A DNA stretch of 63,092 nucleotides from Sphaerimonospora mesophila NBRC 14179 = JCM 3151 (GTDB taxonomy: Bacteria; Actinomycetota; Actinomycetes; Streptosporangiales; Streptosporangiaceae). The stretch spans positions 1 to 63,092 of the forward strand of contig BCRI01000026.1 in assembly GCA_001552515.1 (NCBI GenBank). The letters are read 5' to 3'. Position numbers and translations under genes: made by a program. The notes under the pieces were generated by a model. The model had not been told where the DNA came from, made no database searches, and saw nothing but the letters and a program-made list of their open reading frames with translations. Positions 27,151-38,128 of this stretch are shown here, piece after piece (positions within the stretch are counted from its first letter, which is position 1; every line of letters starts with the position of its first letter).

Positions 27151-27455
27151 CCGGTCAGGGCGCGTACGGCGGCGGTGACGGCGACGGCGACCGCGACGAC
27201 CACGAGGAACGGCGCACGCAGCAGCAGCGCGGCGGCCGCGGCGGCCAGCCCGGCGGCCCGCGCGTCGACCACGAGCGCCTGACCGCTGCCGAACGTCTGG
27301 ATGGCGGTGAGCGCGGCCAGCATGGCGACCGGCACGAGGGCGGCGATCCGCCGTACGAGCGGCCGGTCCAGCAGCCCGGCGGGCACGGACAGGCCGAGCA
27401 GCTTGACGGCGTAGCAGCCGAGGGCGGTGACGGCGACGGCGATCCAGATGGTCAA
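27147..27455 (-). CDS. azlD: AzlD family branched-chain amino acid exporter subunit
   Basis: 102 aa, four hydrophobic segments ('WIAVAVTALGCYAVKLLGLS', 'ALVPVAMLAALTAI', 'AAGLAAAAAALLLR', 'FLVVVAVAVAVTAAV'). TTG start at 27455 overlaps the azlC stop as TTGA and has GGGAGG eight bases upstream, so the pair is translationally coupled. AzlD is the small partner of AzlC in branched-chain amino acid or azaleucine export. Confidence 0.85.
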   Translation of the reverse strand: MTIWIAVAVTALGCYAVKLLGLSVPAGLLDRPLVRRIAALVPVAMLAALTAIQTFGSGQALVVDARAAGLAAAAAALLLRAPFLVVVAVAVAVTAAVRALTG

Positions 27456-28168
27456 GGCGATGCCTCCCGGCGGCGGTGGAGCATGAGCACGATCGGCGCG
27501 GCCAGCGCCGAGACGAGGACGGGGACGCCCGCGGGCAGCAGCGGCAGGCAGACCAGCGCCAGCGCGACCGCGAGGACGGCGACCAGCGTCTCCTGTCGCC
27601 CGCGCAGCATCGAGGCGAGCAGCGCCAGGAAGACGGCGGGTCCGGCGGCGTCGAGCCCCCAGGCGGACGGATCGCCGAGCGCCTCGGCGCCCAGCGCGCC
27701 GAGGAACGTGGTGAGGTTCCACAGCAGATAGAGGCTGGCCCCGGTGACCGCGAAGCCGAGCCGGGCGCTGCTTCGATCGGGCTGTGCCATGGCCACAGCC
27801 GACGTCTCGTCGATGACCCATTGCGCGGCGAGCGGGCGCATCGCGCGGGGCAGGCGCATCAGCTGGGCCAGCCGCAGGCCGTAGAAGGCGTTGCGCACCC
27901 CGAGGAACAGGGCTCCGGCCACGGCGGCGGCGGGGCTGCCGCCCACGCCGAGCGCGCCGACGAGCGCGAACTGCGACGCCCCGGTGAACACCAGCAGGGA
28001 CAGCGCGCATGTCTGGGCCAGGCTCAGCCCGGCCCCGGCCGAGGTCACGCCGAACGCGAACCCGGACAGGCCGACGGCGACGCCAACGCCCAGGGCGTCC
28101 CGTACGACCGCAGCCCGGGACCGGCCCTGCGCCCGATCTATAGGGGTTTGTAGGGGTTCCGTGGTCAC
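27452..28168 (-). CDS. azlC: AzlC family branched-chain amino acid exporter, large subunit
   Basis: 238 aa membrane protein. Family blocks are 'GVAVGLSGFAFGVTSAGAG', 'LLVFTGASQFALVGALG', 'FLGVRNAFYGLRLA' and 'WVIDETSAVAM'. It exports branched-chain amino acids with AzlD. GTG start at 28168, no strong ribosome site. It diverges from the HTH/Clp-N gene across a spacer with two GTCAAC-N5-GTTGAC palindromes that may also regulate it. Confidence 0.92.
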   Translation of the reverse strand: MTTEPLQTPIDRAQGRSRAAVVRDALGVGVAVGLSGFAFGVTSAGAGLSLAQTCALSLLVFTGASQFALVGALGVGGSPAAAVAGALFLGVRNAFYGLRLAQLMRLPRAMRPLAAQWVIDETSAVAMAQPDRSSARLGFAVTGASLYLLWNLTTFLGALGAEALGDPSAWGLDAAGPAVFLALLASMLRGRQETLVAVLAVALALVCLPLLPAGVPVLVSALAAPIVLMLHRRREASP

Positions 28169-28212
28169 GGCCCGAAACTACCTGGAATCGCGGTCCGATC
28201 GGACGAGGAGCC

Positions 28213-28258
28213 GTCAACTCAAGGTTGACGATGAGATAGTCGTCAACCTATCGTTGAC
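28213..28258. promoter_or_regulatory. Tandem GTCAAC-N5-GTTGAC operators between azlC and the HTH/Clp-N gene
   Basis: Two 17-bp palindromes, 28213-28229 and 28242-28258, share arms GTCAAC/GTTGAC with a 5-bp centre; starts are 29 bp apart. The second ends 3 bp before the ATG of the HTH/Clp-N gene, leaving no room for a ribosome site. TTGACG (28225-28230) with a 17-nt spacer and CTATCG gives a possible promoter with a leaderless start. Autoregulation by the adjacent HTH protein is likely. Confidence 0.65.
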
Positions 28259-28261
28259 GGC

Positions 28262-29026
28262 ATGACGAATCCGAACCGACTCCCGCATCCCATCCGGCTC
28301 GACGACCTGATCGAGGTGATCAAGAAAGCGCACACCGACGCACTCGACCAGCTCTCCGACGCGGTCCTGCTCGCCGACCACCTCGGCGAGGTGGCCGACC
28401 ACCTGATCGGCCACTTCGTCGACCAGGCGCGGCGCTCCGGTGCCTCCTGGACCGACATCGGCAGGAGCATGGGGGTCAGCAAGCAGGCCGCGCAGAAGCG
28501 GTTCGTGCCGAAGGCGTCGGCCGAGCCGTTGGCCTTCGACCCCGACCAGGGCTTCGGGCGGTACACCGCGCGGGCGAGGACCGCCGTGGTCACGGCGACG
28601 AACGAGGCGCTCGCGGCGGGCCACGACGAGGTGCGCCCCGAGCACCTGGTGCTGGCGCTGCTGAGCGATCCGGAGGGCCTGGCGGCCAAGGCCATCGTCG
28701 CCCAGGGCGTGTCGCTGGAGGCCGTACGGGAGGCCGCGACCGCGGCCCTGCCACCGGCCGGTGAGCAGGTGACCGGGGTCATCCCGTTCGACTCGCAGTC
28801 GCGCAAGGCGCTGGAGCTCACGTTCCGGGAGGCCCTGCGGATGGGCCACAACTACATCGGGACCGAGCACATCCTGCTCGCCCTGCTGGAACTGGAGGAC
28901 GGATCGGGCGTGCTCTCCGGGCTCGGGATCACCAAGCCTGCCGCGGAGGAGCACGTCAAGACGGTCCTGGCCGCGATTCTCAAGTCGCTGAAGGAGCAGC
29001 AGGAGCCGGGCCGGGGGGAGGAATGA
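28262..29026 (+). CDS. HTH protein with Clp N-terminal repeats (no ATPase)
   Basis: 254 aa. Residues ~1-85 are an HTH region ('SWTDIGRSMGVSKQAAQKRF'), followed by two Clp-N (double) repeats: 'ARTAVVTATNEALAAGHDEV' with 'EHLVLALLSDPEGLA', and 'KALELTFREALRMGHNYIGT' with 'EHILLALLELEDG'. The AAA+ modules of ClpC/ClpA are absent, so it is not a protease chaperone itself; it may sense Clp substrates or adaptors while binding DNA. Tandem palindromes directly upstream suggest autorepression. Apparent leaderless start. Confidence 0.85.
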   Translation: MTNPNRLPHPIRLDDLIEVIKKAHTDALDQLSDAVLLADHLGEVADHLIGHFVDQARRSGASWTDIGRSMGVSKQAAQKRFVPKASAEPLAFDPDQGFGRYTARARTAVVTATNEALAAGHDEVRPEHLVLALLSDPEGLAAKAIVAQGVSLEAVREAATAALPPAGEQVTGVIPFDSQSRKALELTFREALRMGHNYIGTEHILLALLELEDGSGVLSGLGITKPAAEEHVKTVLAAILKSLKEQQEPGRGEE

Positions 29027-29075
29027 CCCCGGGAGACGGGGCGTGTGCCGGACGGCGGCGCCCATCCCGTCCGAT

Positions 29076-31181
<2,106 letters not shown>

Positions 31182-31195
31182 ATCACCCCATTCTC

Positions 31196-31225
31196 CCCGG
31201 GCCCCGCACAATAGCGGGGCCCGGG
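31196..31225 (-). terminator. Hairpin terminator between osmC and glgX
   Basis: CCCGGGCCCCGC / GCGGGGCCCGGG, a 12-bp perfect stem with 6-nt loop, 12 bp after the osmC stop and 14 bp before the glgX start. It should end osmC transcription. Confidence 0.75.
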
Positions 31226-31237
31226 ACGTCATCCCGA

Positions 31238-31666
31238 TCAGCCGACGAGTTCCGCGTTCAGCGAGATCGTCGTGCCCGCCAGGGCCTTGCTGACCGGGCA
31301 GTTGGCCTTGGCCGTCTCGGCCGCCTGCTGGAAGTCCTCGGCGGAGATCCCCGGCACCTGCGCCCGGACCGAGATCACAATGCCGGTGATGCCCTCGCCG
31401 GGCTGGAAGGTCACGTCGGCCCTGGTCTCGATCGACTGCGGCGGGGTCCCCGCCTTCGCCAGCCCGTTGGACAGCGCCATGGAGAAACACGAGGAGTGGG
31501 CCGCGGCGATCAGCTCCTCGGGGCTGGTCTTGCCGTTGGCCGCCTCAGCGCGGGACGGCCAGGAGACCTCGAAGGTGCCGATTCCGGAGGAATCCAGCGA
31601 CACAGAGCCCGAGCCGTCCAGCAGGGCGCCCTTCCACTGGGTCGTGGCGGTACGAGTGGTCGCCAT
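31238..31666 (-). CDS. osmC: OsmC family peroxiredoxin
   Basis: 142 aa. The two redox cysteines are C60 ('AAHSSCFSMAL') and C123 ('KANCPVSKAL'), with 'TTQWKGALLDGSG' at the N-terminus. OsmC/Ohr proteins reduce organic hydroperoxides through the Cys pair; the 'ELIAAAHSSCFSMAL' spacing fits OsmC rather than Ohr. GGAAAGGGG precedes the start by 6 nt. Confidence 0.95.
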   Translation of the reverse strand: MATTRTATTQWKGALLDGSGSVSLDSSGIGTFEVSWPSRAEAANGKTSPEELIAAAHSSCFSMALSNGLAKAGTPPQSIETRADVTFQPGEGITGIVISVRAQVPGISAEDFQQAAETAKANCPVSKALAGTTISLNAELVG

Positions 31667-31709
31667 CGCGATCCCCTTTCCATGGTGAGAATCATTTCCA
31701 TGGACGACC

Positions 31710-33326
31710 CTAGCGCCCGGTAATCACCGAGGAGTCCAGGACCGCCGACGAGTCCACTCCTTGCGGCAGCGTCCCGAAGGCCCGCCCCCAGTCGCCGGAC
31801 AGGCGGGAGGCGCAGAAAGCGTCGGCCACGGCGGCGGGCGCGTGCCGTACGAGCAGGGACGCCTGCAGGACCAGGGCCATCTCCTCGGCGACGCGCCGCG
31901 CGTCCGCCTCCCCGGCAGAGGCGATGGTCTTCTGGACCCGCTCGGCCGCGTCGGCGACCCGGCGGTCGCCGGCCAGCGCCACCTCCGCGAAGAACGCCTC
32001 GGCCGCCTCGGGCTCGCGCGTCAGCACCCGCATCAGGTCGAGCGCGGCCACGTTGCCGGAGCCCTCCCAGACGCCGTTCAGCGGAGACTCACGGAAGAGG
32101 CGGGGCAGCTGCGACTCCTCGACGTATCCGTTGCCGCCCAGGCACTCCAGCGCCTCGGCGGCGTGCGCCGGGCCGCGTTTGCACACCCAGTATTTCGCCG
32201 CCGCCAGCGCCGCCCGCCGGAACAGGCCCTCGCCGGCGTCGCCGCGTACCGCCCGGTCGGTCGCCCCGGCGAGCCGCAGCATCAGCGTGGTCGCCGCCTC
32301 GGACTCCAGCGCCAGGTCGGCGAGCACGTTGCGCATCAGCGGCTGGTCGATCAGCTCCCTGCCGAAGACCCTGCGGTGGCGGGCGTGATGGAGCGCCTGC
32401 GCCAGGCCGTACCGCATGCCGGCCGCCGAGCCGATCACGCAGTCGAGCCGGGTCATGTTGACCATCTCGATGATCGTGCGGACGCCCCGGCCCTCCTCGC
32501 CGACCGGGAACGCGATCGCGCGCTCGTACTCGACCTCGGCCGACGCGTTGGACCTGTTGCCGAGCTTGTCCTTCAGCCGCATCAGCCGCATCGCGTTACG
32601 CGTCCCGTCCGGCAGGACGCGGGGGAGCAGGAAGCACGACAGGCCGCCCGGCGCCTGGGCCAGCACCAGGAACACGTCGCACATCGGCGCCGAGTTGAAC
32701 CACTTGTGCCCGGTGATCGCGAAGGTCCCGTCGGCGAGCGGTTCCGCCCGCGTCGTGTTGGCCCGGACGTCGGAGCCCCCCTGCTTCTCGGTCATCGCCA
32801 TGCCGGCGAGCACGCCGCGCTTGCCGGCCGCCGGGCGCAGCCCGAAGTCGTAGGTGCGCGAGGCCAGCAGCGGCTCCCACTCGGCGCACAGCGCGGGGGA
32901 GTGCCGCAGCGCGGCCACCGCCGCGTACGTCATGGAGATCGGGCAGCCGTGCCCGGCCTCGACCTGCGACCAGACGAAGAACTTGGCCGCACGGGCCACG
33001 TGCGCGCCGGGCCGGGCGGAGGTCCAGGGCGCGGCGTGCATGCCGTTCGCGACCGCGACCGACATCAGCTCGTGCCACGCGGGATGGAACTCCACCTCGT
33101 CGATGCGGTTGCCGTACCGGTCGTGGGTGCGCAGCACGGGCGGGTTCTCGTTGGCCAGCCTGCCCCACTCCTGCGCCCGCGCCGACCCGGCCAGCACGCC
33201 GAGCCGATGGAGCTCCCCCGTCGACCAGTCGGCGCCCTCCCGCGCGAGACCCTCCAGCAGCGCGCGGTCGGCTGAGACGTCATGGCCGGTCAGCGGGGGA
33301 ACCTGGTTGGTCACGTCGTGGGTCAC
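31710..33326 (-). CDS. Acyl-CoA dehydrogenase, AidB-like
   Basis: 538 aa. FAD/substrate blocks 'GMAMTEKQGGSDVRANTTRA', 'GHKWFNSAPMCDVFLVLAQA' and C-terminal 'ALECLGGNGYVEESQLPRLF' match the AidB branch, which is longer than ordinary acyl-CoA dehydrogenases and has the TEKQGGSD signature. AidB is linked to alkylation damage; the in vivo substrate is uncertain. GTG 33326 follows AGGAGGACCCA; the longer frame to 33554 adds Pro/Arg-rich sequence and was rejected. Confidence 0.92.
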   Translation of the reverse strand: MTHDVTNQVPPLTGHDVSADRALLEGLAREGADWSTGELHRLGVLAGSARAQEWGRLANENPPVLRTHDRYGNRIDEVEFHPAWHELMSVAVANGMHAAPWTSARPGAHVARAAKFFVWSQVEAGHGCPISMTYAAVAALRHSPALCAEWEPLLASRTYDFGLRPAAGKRGVLAGMAMTEKQGGSDVRANTTRAEPLADGTFAITGHKWFNSAPMCDVFLVLAQAPGGLSCFLLPRVLPDGTRNAMRLMRLKDKLGNRSNASAEVEYERAIAFPVGEEGRGVRTIIEMVNMTRLDCVIGSAAGMRYGLAQALHHARHRRVFGRELIDQPLMRNVLADLALESEAATTLMLRLAGATDRAVRGDAGEGLFRRAALAAAKYWVCKRGPAHAAEALECLGGNGYVEESQLPRLFRESPLNGVWEGSGNVAALDLMRVLTREPEAAEAFFAEVALAGDRRVADAAERVQKTIASAGEADARRVAEEMALVLQASLLVRHAPAAVADAFCASRLSGDWGRAFGTLPQGVDSSAVLDSSVITGR

Positions 33327-33435
33327 TGGGTCCTCCTGTCGGGGTGGGGCCGCCCTGCCGGACGGGTCGACCGGTCGGATGGGCTGACCTGTCGGGACGG
33401 ATTCAGCATCCCCGGATGCCGCCGGAACCGCCAGC

Positions 33436-35010
33436 TCACACGACTCCGGCGCCGCCGATCCCGGCTTCGCCGATCTCCAGCCCCAGCTCGGCGGCCGCCT
33501 CCAGGACGAGGTCGCGGGCGTAGTCCCAGTCGTCGTTCCGATGCTCGTCCTCATGGTCCGTACGCTCCCCGCTCCGCCCGCCGCCGCCCTCGCACAGCAC
33601 GCGGTGGATGCCGCCGATCGCCCGCCGGTCCCCGCGCTCGGCCAGCCCGAGGGCGGCCTCGGCCACCGTCGTCAGATCGCTGTCGGACAGCCGGTCGGCG
33701 AGCGCCTCCCTGATCGGCCGGGTGTCGGCGGCCAGGCCGGCGATGCCCATGGTGGCCCAGTCGCGCACCTCCGGGTCGGCGCTCTCGCTCAGCCTGATGA
33801 GCGCGGCGATCCCCGCCTCGTCGTCCGGGGGCAGGACGGCTGCGAGCGCCACCGCATCGCTCACCGTGGGCGTCCGCCCGGGCAGGTTGACGATGTCCAG
33901 CACCTCGGGCAGGGCCCGCTCGTCGGCCCGGTGGCCGAGCGCGTGGAGGACGGACTCGACGACCCGCGGATCGCTCTCCTGGCGGGCCATGTCCCGCAGG
34001 ATCGCCAGGGCCCGCTCGTGATAGGGGTCGTGCTCCATGTCATGGCCGAACTCGGCGAGCACGTCGGCGCCGAACTCGCGCTCGACCGGGTCGGGGCTGT
34101 CGCACAGCCGCGTCATCGCCTCGAACGTCTCGTCGTCGTGTCGCCGCCGCAGCGCCTGCACGGCCGCCCACCACGTCTCGTCCTCCGCGTCGATCTCCCG
34201 GTACGGCATGACGCGTTCGATCAGCTCGGCGACGGGCGGGCGGACACCGACGACGATCTCCAGGTGCGTCGCGATCGCGACGTGGCCGCACTGCCTGCTG
34301 ATCGCGACGCGGCCGCCGTCGGGGCGGCGCGCCTCGACCGTGATCAGCCGGGTGCCGTCGGGGCCGGCACATCCGGATGTGACCACGGTGTGGTCGCCCT
34401 CCGCGTGCTCTTCCCCCAGTTGGGCGGCGACCTCCTCGCGCAGCGCGCTCTCCAGGTCGACCGACGCCCACCGCCTGGCGATCTCCAGCGCGGTCCGGCC
34501 GCCGGAGCCGGGCAGGGAGGGGTCGGCGCCGTGCTCCAGCAGCGACCGGACGATTCCGTACGCGCCGAAGCGCGCGGCGAGGGTCAGGGGGGTGTCCCCG
34601 TCGTCGTTCGCCCCGTCCGGGTCCGCCGCGGCGTCGAGCAGGACGTCGGCCGACTCCAGATGCCCGTTGGCCGAGGCCCACAGCAGCGCGGTCCAGCCGC
34701 CGTGCTCCCTGGCGTCGGGGTCGGCGCCCCCGTCGAGCAGGGCCTGGACGGTCTGCGCGTGGTCCCAGCACGCGGCGGCGCACAGGGGAAGCCCCTCGTC
34801 CTCGCCGTGGCTCGGCCGGTCGGGCTCGGCGCCGTACTCAAGGAGCAGCCGGACGATCTCGTGGTGTCCGGCGACGGCGGCGCGGTAGAGCGGCGTGGTG
34901 CCCTGAGCGGGGTTCAGTGCGGTGGTCAGGGTGATGTCCGGGTGCAGCATGCCCGCCACCCGTGCCATGTCGCCCGCCGCCACCGCGTCAAGAAGCCTGC
35001 TCCGGGTCAC
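33436..35010 (-). CDS. Ankyrin-repeat protein with HEAT-like C-terminal half
   Basis: 524 aa. Residues ~1-170 hold four to five ankyrin repeats ('TTPLYRAAVAGHHEIVRLLL', 'GWTALLWASANGHLESADVL', 'DTPLTLAARFGAYGIVRSLL'). Residues ~270-500 hold HEAT-like armadillo units ('EREFGADVLAEFGHDMEHDP', 'AALIRLSESADPEVRDWATM'). No enzyme motif or signal. Probably a cytoplasmic protein-interaction scaffold. GTG start at 35010. Confidence 0.88.
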   Translation of the reverse strand: MTRSRLLDAVAAGDMARVAGMLHPDITLTTALNPAQGTTPLYRAAVAGHHEIVRLLLEYGAEPDRPSHGEDEGLPLCAAACWDHAQTVQALLDGGADPDAREHGGWTALLWASANGHLESADVLLDAAADPDGANDDGDTPLTLAARFGAYGIVRSLLEHGADPSLPGSGGRTALEIARRWASVDLESALREEVAAQLGEEHAEGDHTVVTSGCAGPDGTRLITVEARRPDGGRVAISRQCGHVAIATHLEIVVGVRPPVAELIERVMPYREIDAEDETWWAAVQALRRRHDDETFEAMTRLCDSPDPVEREFGADVLAEFGHDMEHDPYHERALAILRDMARQESDPRVVESVLHALGHRADERALPEVLDIVNLPGRTPTVSDAVALAAVLPPDDEAGIAALIRLSESADPEVRDWATMGIAGLAADTRPIREALADRLSDSDLTTVAEAALGLAERGDRRAIGGIHRVLCEGGGGRSGERTDHEDEHRNDDWDYARDLVLEAAAELGLEIGEAGIGGAGVV

Positions 35011-35090
35011 CCTTCCATGCTCACATATGCCCGCATAATCGTTCCCAGGGAGGATGGGAGCGCACGCACGATGGGGTTACCGTAGACATC

Positions 35091-35960
35091 GTGAACGATC
35101 CGGGTGGAATGCGTGCTTCCGACGCCGAACGCGAGGCCGTGGTGGAGAAACTCCGCGAGGCGTCGGTCGAGGGGCGGTTGACGCTCGCCGAGCTGACCGA
35201 GCGGACCGAGGCGGCCTATCTCGCCCGGACCCACTCCGAGCTGGCGCAGCTCACCGCGGACCTCCCCGGTGGAGCCCCGGCCCCCGGTCCGGGGGTTTCG
35301 CGGTCCGTTCGGCCCGGACGCCAGAAGGGCAGGGTGCGCGACTGGATCGTGGCCGTGATGGGCGACACCAACCGGAAGGGCAAGTGGCGCATCGACCAGG
35401 AGATCGGCGCGGTGTGCGTGATGGGCGACGTCACCATCGACCTCCGCGAGGCCGAGGTGCGCACCCCCGAGGTCGACATCGTGGTCACCTGCGTGATGGG
35501 CGACGTCAAGATCATCGTTCCGGACGGCGTCGACGTCGAGCTCTCCGGGTTCACCATCATGGGGGACAAGAAGGTCCGGGTCGTGGAGGCGCCGACCGGC
35601 CACAACGCCCCCGTGGTGCGGGTGCGCGCCCATGTGGTGGCGGGTGATGTGAAGGTCATCGGCGACTCCCGCGCCGAGCCGATCAAGCGTGCGCTGGGCG
35701 CGTGGACCGATTGGTGGCTGGAGCGCCGTCACGAGATCGGTCATCAGATCGAGCACAACATCCGGCACGCGCTCGAATACGACCGAGAGGCCCGCCGCGA
35801 GATGATGCGCGAGGTTCGGGAGAACGCCCGTGAGCTGCACCGGGGTGCCCGCGAGGCGGGCCGTGAGGCTCGGGACGCCTGGCGCGAGATGCGCCGCGGC
35901 GGCTTCCCGCCGGAGCCTCCCGCGCCTCCGCCGCCCCCGTACGGCGGCCCCCGCCGCTGA
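35091..35960 (+). CDS. DUF1707 protein with LiaF-like domain and charged C-terminal helix
   Basis: 289 aa. DUF1707 at the N-terminus ('MRASDAEREAVVEKLREASV', 'GRLTLAELTERTEAAYLART'), then a beta-helical LiaF/DUF2154-type part ('GAVCVMGDVTIDLREAEV', 'CVMGDVKIIVPDGVDVEL', 'GFTIMGDKKV') and a long Arg/Glu-rich coiled helix ending in a Pro-rich tail. Such proteins are linked to envelope stress sensing. GTG 35091 was chosen with TAGACAT 5 nt upstream as a possible leaderless promoter; ATG 35109 is the alternative. Confidence 0.85.
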   Translation: MNDPGGMRASDAEREAVVEKLREASVEGRLTLAELTERTEAAYLARTHSELAQLTADLPGGAPAPGPGVSRSVRPGRQKGRVRDWIVAVMGDTNRKGKWRIDQEIGAVCVMGDVTIDLREAEVRTPEVDIVVTCVMGDVKIIVPDGVDVELSGFTIMGDKKVRVVEAPTGHNAPVVRVRAHVVAGDVKVIGDSRAEPIKRALGAWTDWWLERRHEIGHQIEHNIRHALEYDREARREMMREVRENARELHRGAREAGREARDAWREMRRGGFPPEPPAPPPPPYGGPRR

Positions 35961-35975
35961 CCGACTCCGGATGCC

Positions 35976-36380
35976 TCAGTTGAGCGAGGCTCCGGGACAG
36001 GCGACGGGCATCCCCATGGCGGTCGCCGCGGCGAGCAGTCGCTTGTCGTAGGTCACGAAGTGTTCGATGACGGCGCCCAACTGCATCGCGGTGGCCAGAT
36101 GGATCGCATCCAGGCTTCGCAGGTGCCGGTCGCCGATCTGTGCTGCGACGCCACGCACCGCGACGTCCATTTCGATCCGGATGATATTGGCCAGGCAAGG
36201 AGCGATCATTGTCAAACGTTCGGGAGCGACTCTTCGAACCGTCCGATGAGTCTCCACCTCGATCAACGTGGAGGAGAGCATTTTCCGTTTCACTCGCTCA
36301 CCGAGCCACTCCCTCAGAGCCTTCGACTCCGGTTCAGGATAGATCAACTTGACCGCCGCCGCGCTGTCCATATAGATCAA
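35976..36380 (-). CDS. vapC: PIN-domain ribonuclease toxin (VapC type)
   Basis: 134 aa. PIN acidic residues are D5 ('MIYMDSAAAVKL'), E41 ('STLIEVETHR'), D91 ('LDAIHLATAMQ') and D112 ('VTYDKRLL'). VapC toxins cleave tRNA or rRNA when freed of antitoxin. The start overlaps the antitoxin stop by 4 nt, antitoxin first, the usual order. Confidence 0.93.
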   Translation of the reverse strand: MIYMDSAAAVKLIYPEPESKALREWLGERVKRKMLSSTLIEVETHRTVRRVAPERLTMIAPCLANIIRIEMDVAVRGVAAQIGDRHLRSLDAIHLATAMQLGAVIEHFVTYDKRLLAAATAMGMPVACPGASLN

Positions 36381-36673
36381 AACCGCTCCTCCTCCCTCAT
36401 CCGGATGAGATCCTCTGTGGCGCTGACATCGCTGTACGGCTCGGTCTCGACCTGTGCGAGGAACTCCGCGAGATCTCCAGTCGCCGGGATGGCGCGGCCT
36501 TGAGCCACCAACTCATCGATGACGTTGGTCGATCCGGGAACGGGAACCAGCCGGGCGACGGTGCGGCCGTTCTTGACCACCTCGATGGTCTCGCCCGCGA
36601 GGGTCTTGTCGAGGTAGTCCGAGACGTGGTCCGTGAACTCGGTGACTCCGATGCGCTCCATGTTCTCCATCAT
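36377..36673 (-). CDS. vapB: Phd/YefM-family antitoxin of the VapC-type toxin
   Basis: 98 aa from ATG 36673. The N-terminal Phd/YefM DNA-binding part 'MERIGVTEFTDHVSDYLDKT' and 'IEVVKNGRTVARLVPVP' is followed by an acidic C-terminal neutralising tail. It should bind the toxin and repress its own promoter. Exact start is uncertain (GTG 36688, ATG 36670 and ATG 36661 are alternatives); none has a strong ribosome site. Confidence 0.88.
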   Translation of the reverse strand: MMENMERIGVTEFTDHVSDYLDKTLAGETIEVVKNGRTVARLVPVPGSTNVIDELVAQGRAIPATGDLAEFLAQVETEPYSDVSATEDLIRMREEERF

Positions 36674-36773
36674 GCTTGTCACGGGCACACCGTAAAGCAG
36701 CGCGGCCCTTCTCAGGACTGAAACGGCACAGTGTGTATCCGAACCGTTTCCCAGAGTAGTCGCGCTGTGGTCT

Positions 36774-36817
36774 CCCTCCCGCCTCCGTGATCTCCCGGGG
36801 TCACGGAGGCGGGAGGG
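36774..36817 (-). terminator. Terminator after glyA
   Basis: A perfect 17-bp stem, CCCTCCCGCCTCCGTGA / TCACGGAGGCGGGAGGG, with 10-nt loop begins 10 bp after the glyA stop. It could also stop read-through in the other direction. Confidence 0.85.
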
Positions 36818-36826
36818 GCCGGTGGG

Positions 36827-38092
36827 TCAGGACAGGCCGGGGGCGGGGAACTGGGCGGTCAGCTCGGTGACCTCGCGGTGGACCCGGGAGATTACTTCCT
36901 CCGCCTCGGACTCGCCCTTGGCGACCGCGGAGACCACCTCGTCGATCCACGCCCCGATCTGGCGCATCTCCGCCTCGCCCATGCCGCGCGAGGTGACCGA
37001 CGGGGTGCCGATGCGGATGCCCGACGGGTCGAACGGCTTACGCGGGTCGAACGGCACCGCGTTGTAGTTGGTCTCCAGGCCGGCCCGGTCGAGCGCCTTG
37101 GCGGCCGGCTTGCCGCCGACGCCCTTGGGGGTCAGGTCCATCAGGATCAGATGGTTGTCCGTGCCCCCCGAGACCAGGTCGAAGCCGCGGGCGAGCAGCT
37201 CGTCGGCGAGTGCCCGCGCGTTCTTCACGATCTGCGCGGCGTACGCCTTGAACTCCGGCTGGGCCGCCTCGTGCAGCGCCACCGCGATGGCGGCGGTCGT
37301 GTGGTTGTGCGGACCGCCCTGCAGGCCGGGGAAGACCGCCTTGTTGAGCGCCGTGGCGTGCTCGTCGGAGTCGGCCATCAGCATCGCGCCGCGCGGCCCG
37401 CGCAGCGTCTTGTGCGTGGTCGTCGAGATCACGTCGGCGTGGCCGACGGGCGAGGGGTGCGCGCCGCCCGCGACGAGTCCCGCGATGTGCGCGATGTCGG
37501 CGGCGAGCACCGCGCCGACCTCACGGGCGATCTCGGCGAACGCCGGGAAGTCGATCGTGCGGGGGATGGCCGTGCCGCCGCAGAAGATGAGCTTGGGCCG
37601 GTGCTCCAGCGCGAGGGCGCGCACCTCGTCCATGTCGACCCGGCCGGTGTCCCTGCGCACGCCGTACCGGACCGGGTTGAACCACTTGCCGGTGGCCGAC
37701 ACCGACCAGCCGTGCGTGAGGTGGCCGCCGAACGGCAGACCCATGCCGAGCACGGTGTCGCCGGGGTTGAGGAACGCCAGGTAGATGGCGAGGTTGGCGG
37801 GGGAGCCGGAGTAGGGCTGGACGTTGGCGTGACGCACCCCGAAGACCGACTTGGCCCGCTCGACCGCGAGCGTCTCGATCCGGTCGATGACCTGCTGGCC
37901 CTCGTAGTAGCGCTTGCCGGCGTAACCCTCGGAGTATTTGTTCGTCAGCACCGTGCCGGTGGCCTCGAGCACCGCACGGGACACGTAGTTCTCCGAGGCG
38001 ATCAGCTTGACCGTGTCGGTCTGCCGCCGCTCCTCCGCCCTGATCAGCTCGGCGATCTCGGGATCGACGACGTTCAGCGAGTTCTCGGCCAT
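36827..38092 (-). CDS. glyA: Serine hydroxymethyltransferase
   Basis: 421 aa PLP enzyme. The Schiff-base Lys is K228 in 'TTTHKTLRGPRGAML'; 'IASENYVSRAVLEA' and 'YSGSPANLAIYLAFL' are further signatures. It interconverts serine and glycine, feeding one-carbon units. GGAAGCGCC precedes the ATG. A ZTP riboswitch lies in its leader, so expression rises when purine one-carbon supply is short. A strong terminator follows. Confidence 0.98.
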   Translation of the reverse strand: MAENSLNVVDPEIAELIRAEERRQTDTVKLIASENYVSRAVLEATGTVLTNKYSEGYAGKRYYEGQQVIDRIETLAVERAKSVFGVRHANVQPYSGSPANLAIYLAFLNPGDTVLGMGLPFGGHLTHGWSVSATGKWFNPVRYGVRRDTGRVDMDEVRALALEHRPKLIFCGGTAIPRTIDFPAFAEIAREVGAVLAADIAHIAGLVAGGAHPSPVGHADVISTTTHKTLRGPRGAMLMADSDEHATALNKAVFPGLQGGPHNHTTAAIAVALHEAAQPEFKAYAAQIVKNARALADELLARGFDLVSGGTDNHLILMDLTPKGVGGKPAAKALDRAGLETNYNAVPFDPRKPFDPSGIRIGTPSVTSRGMGEAEMRQIGAWIDEVVSAVAKGESEAEEVISRVHREVTELTAQFPAPGLS

Positions 38093-38128
38093 GGCGCTTC
38101 CTTCTCCATCGACACTTCATCGAGGGCG

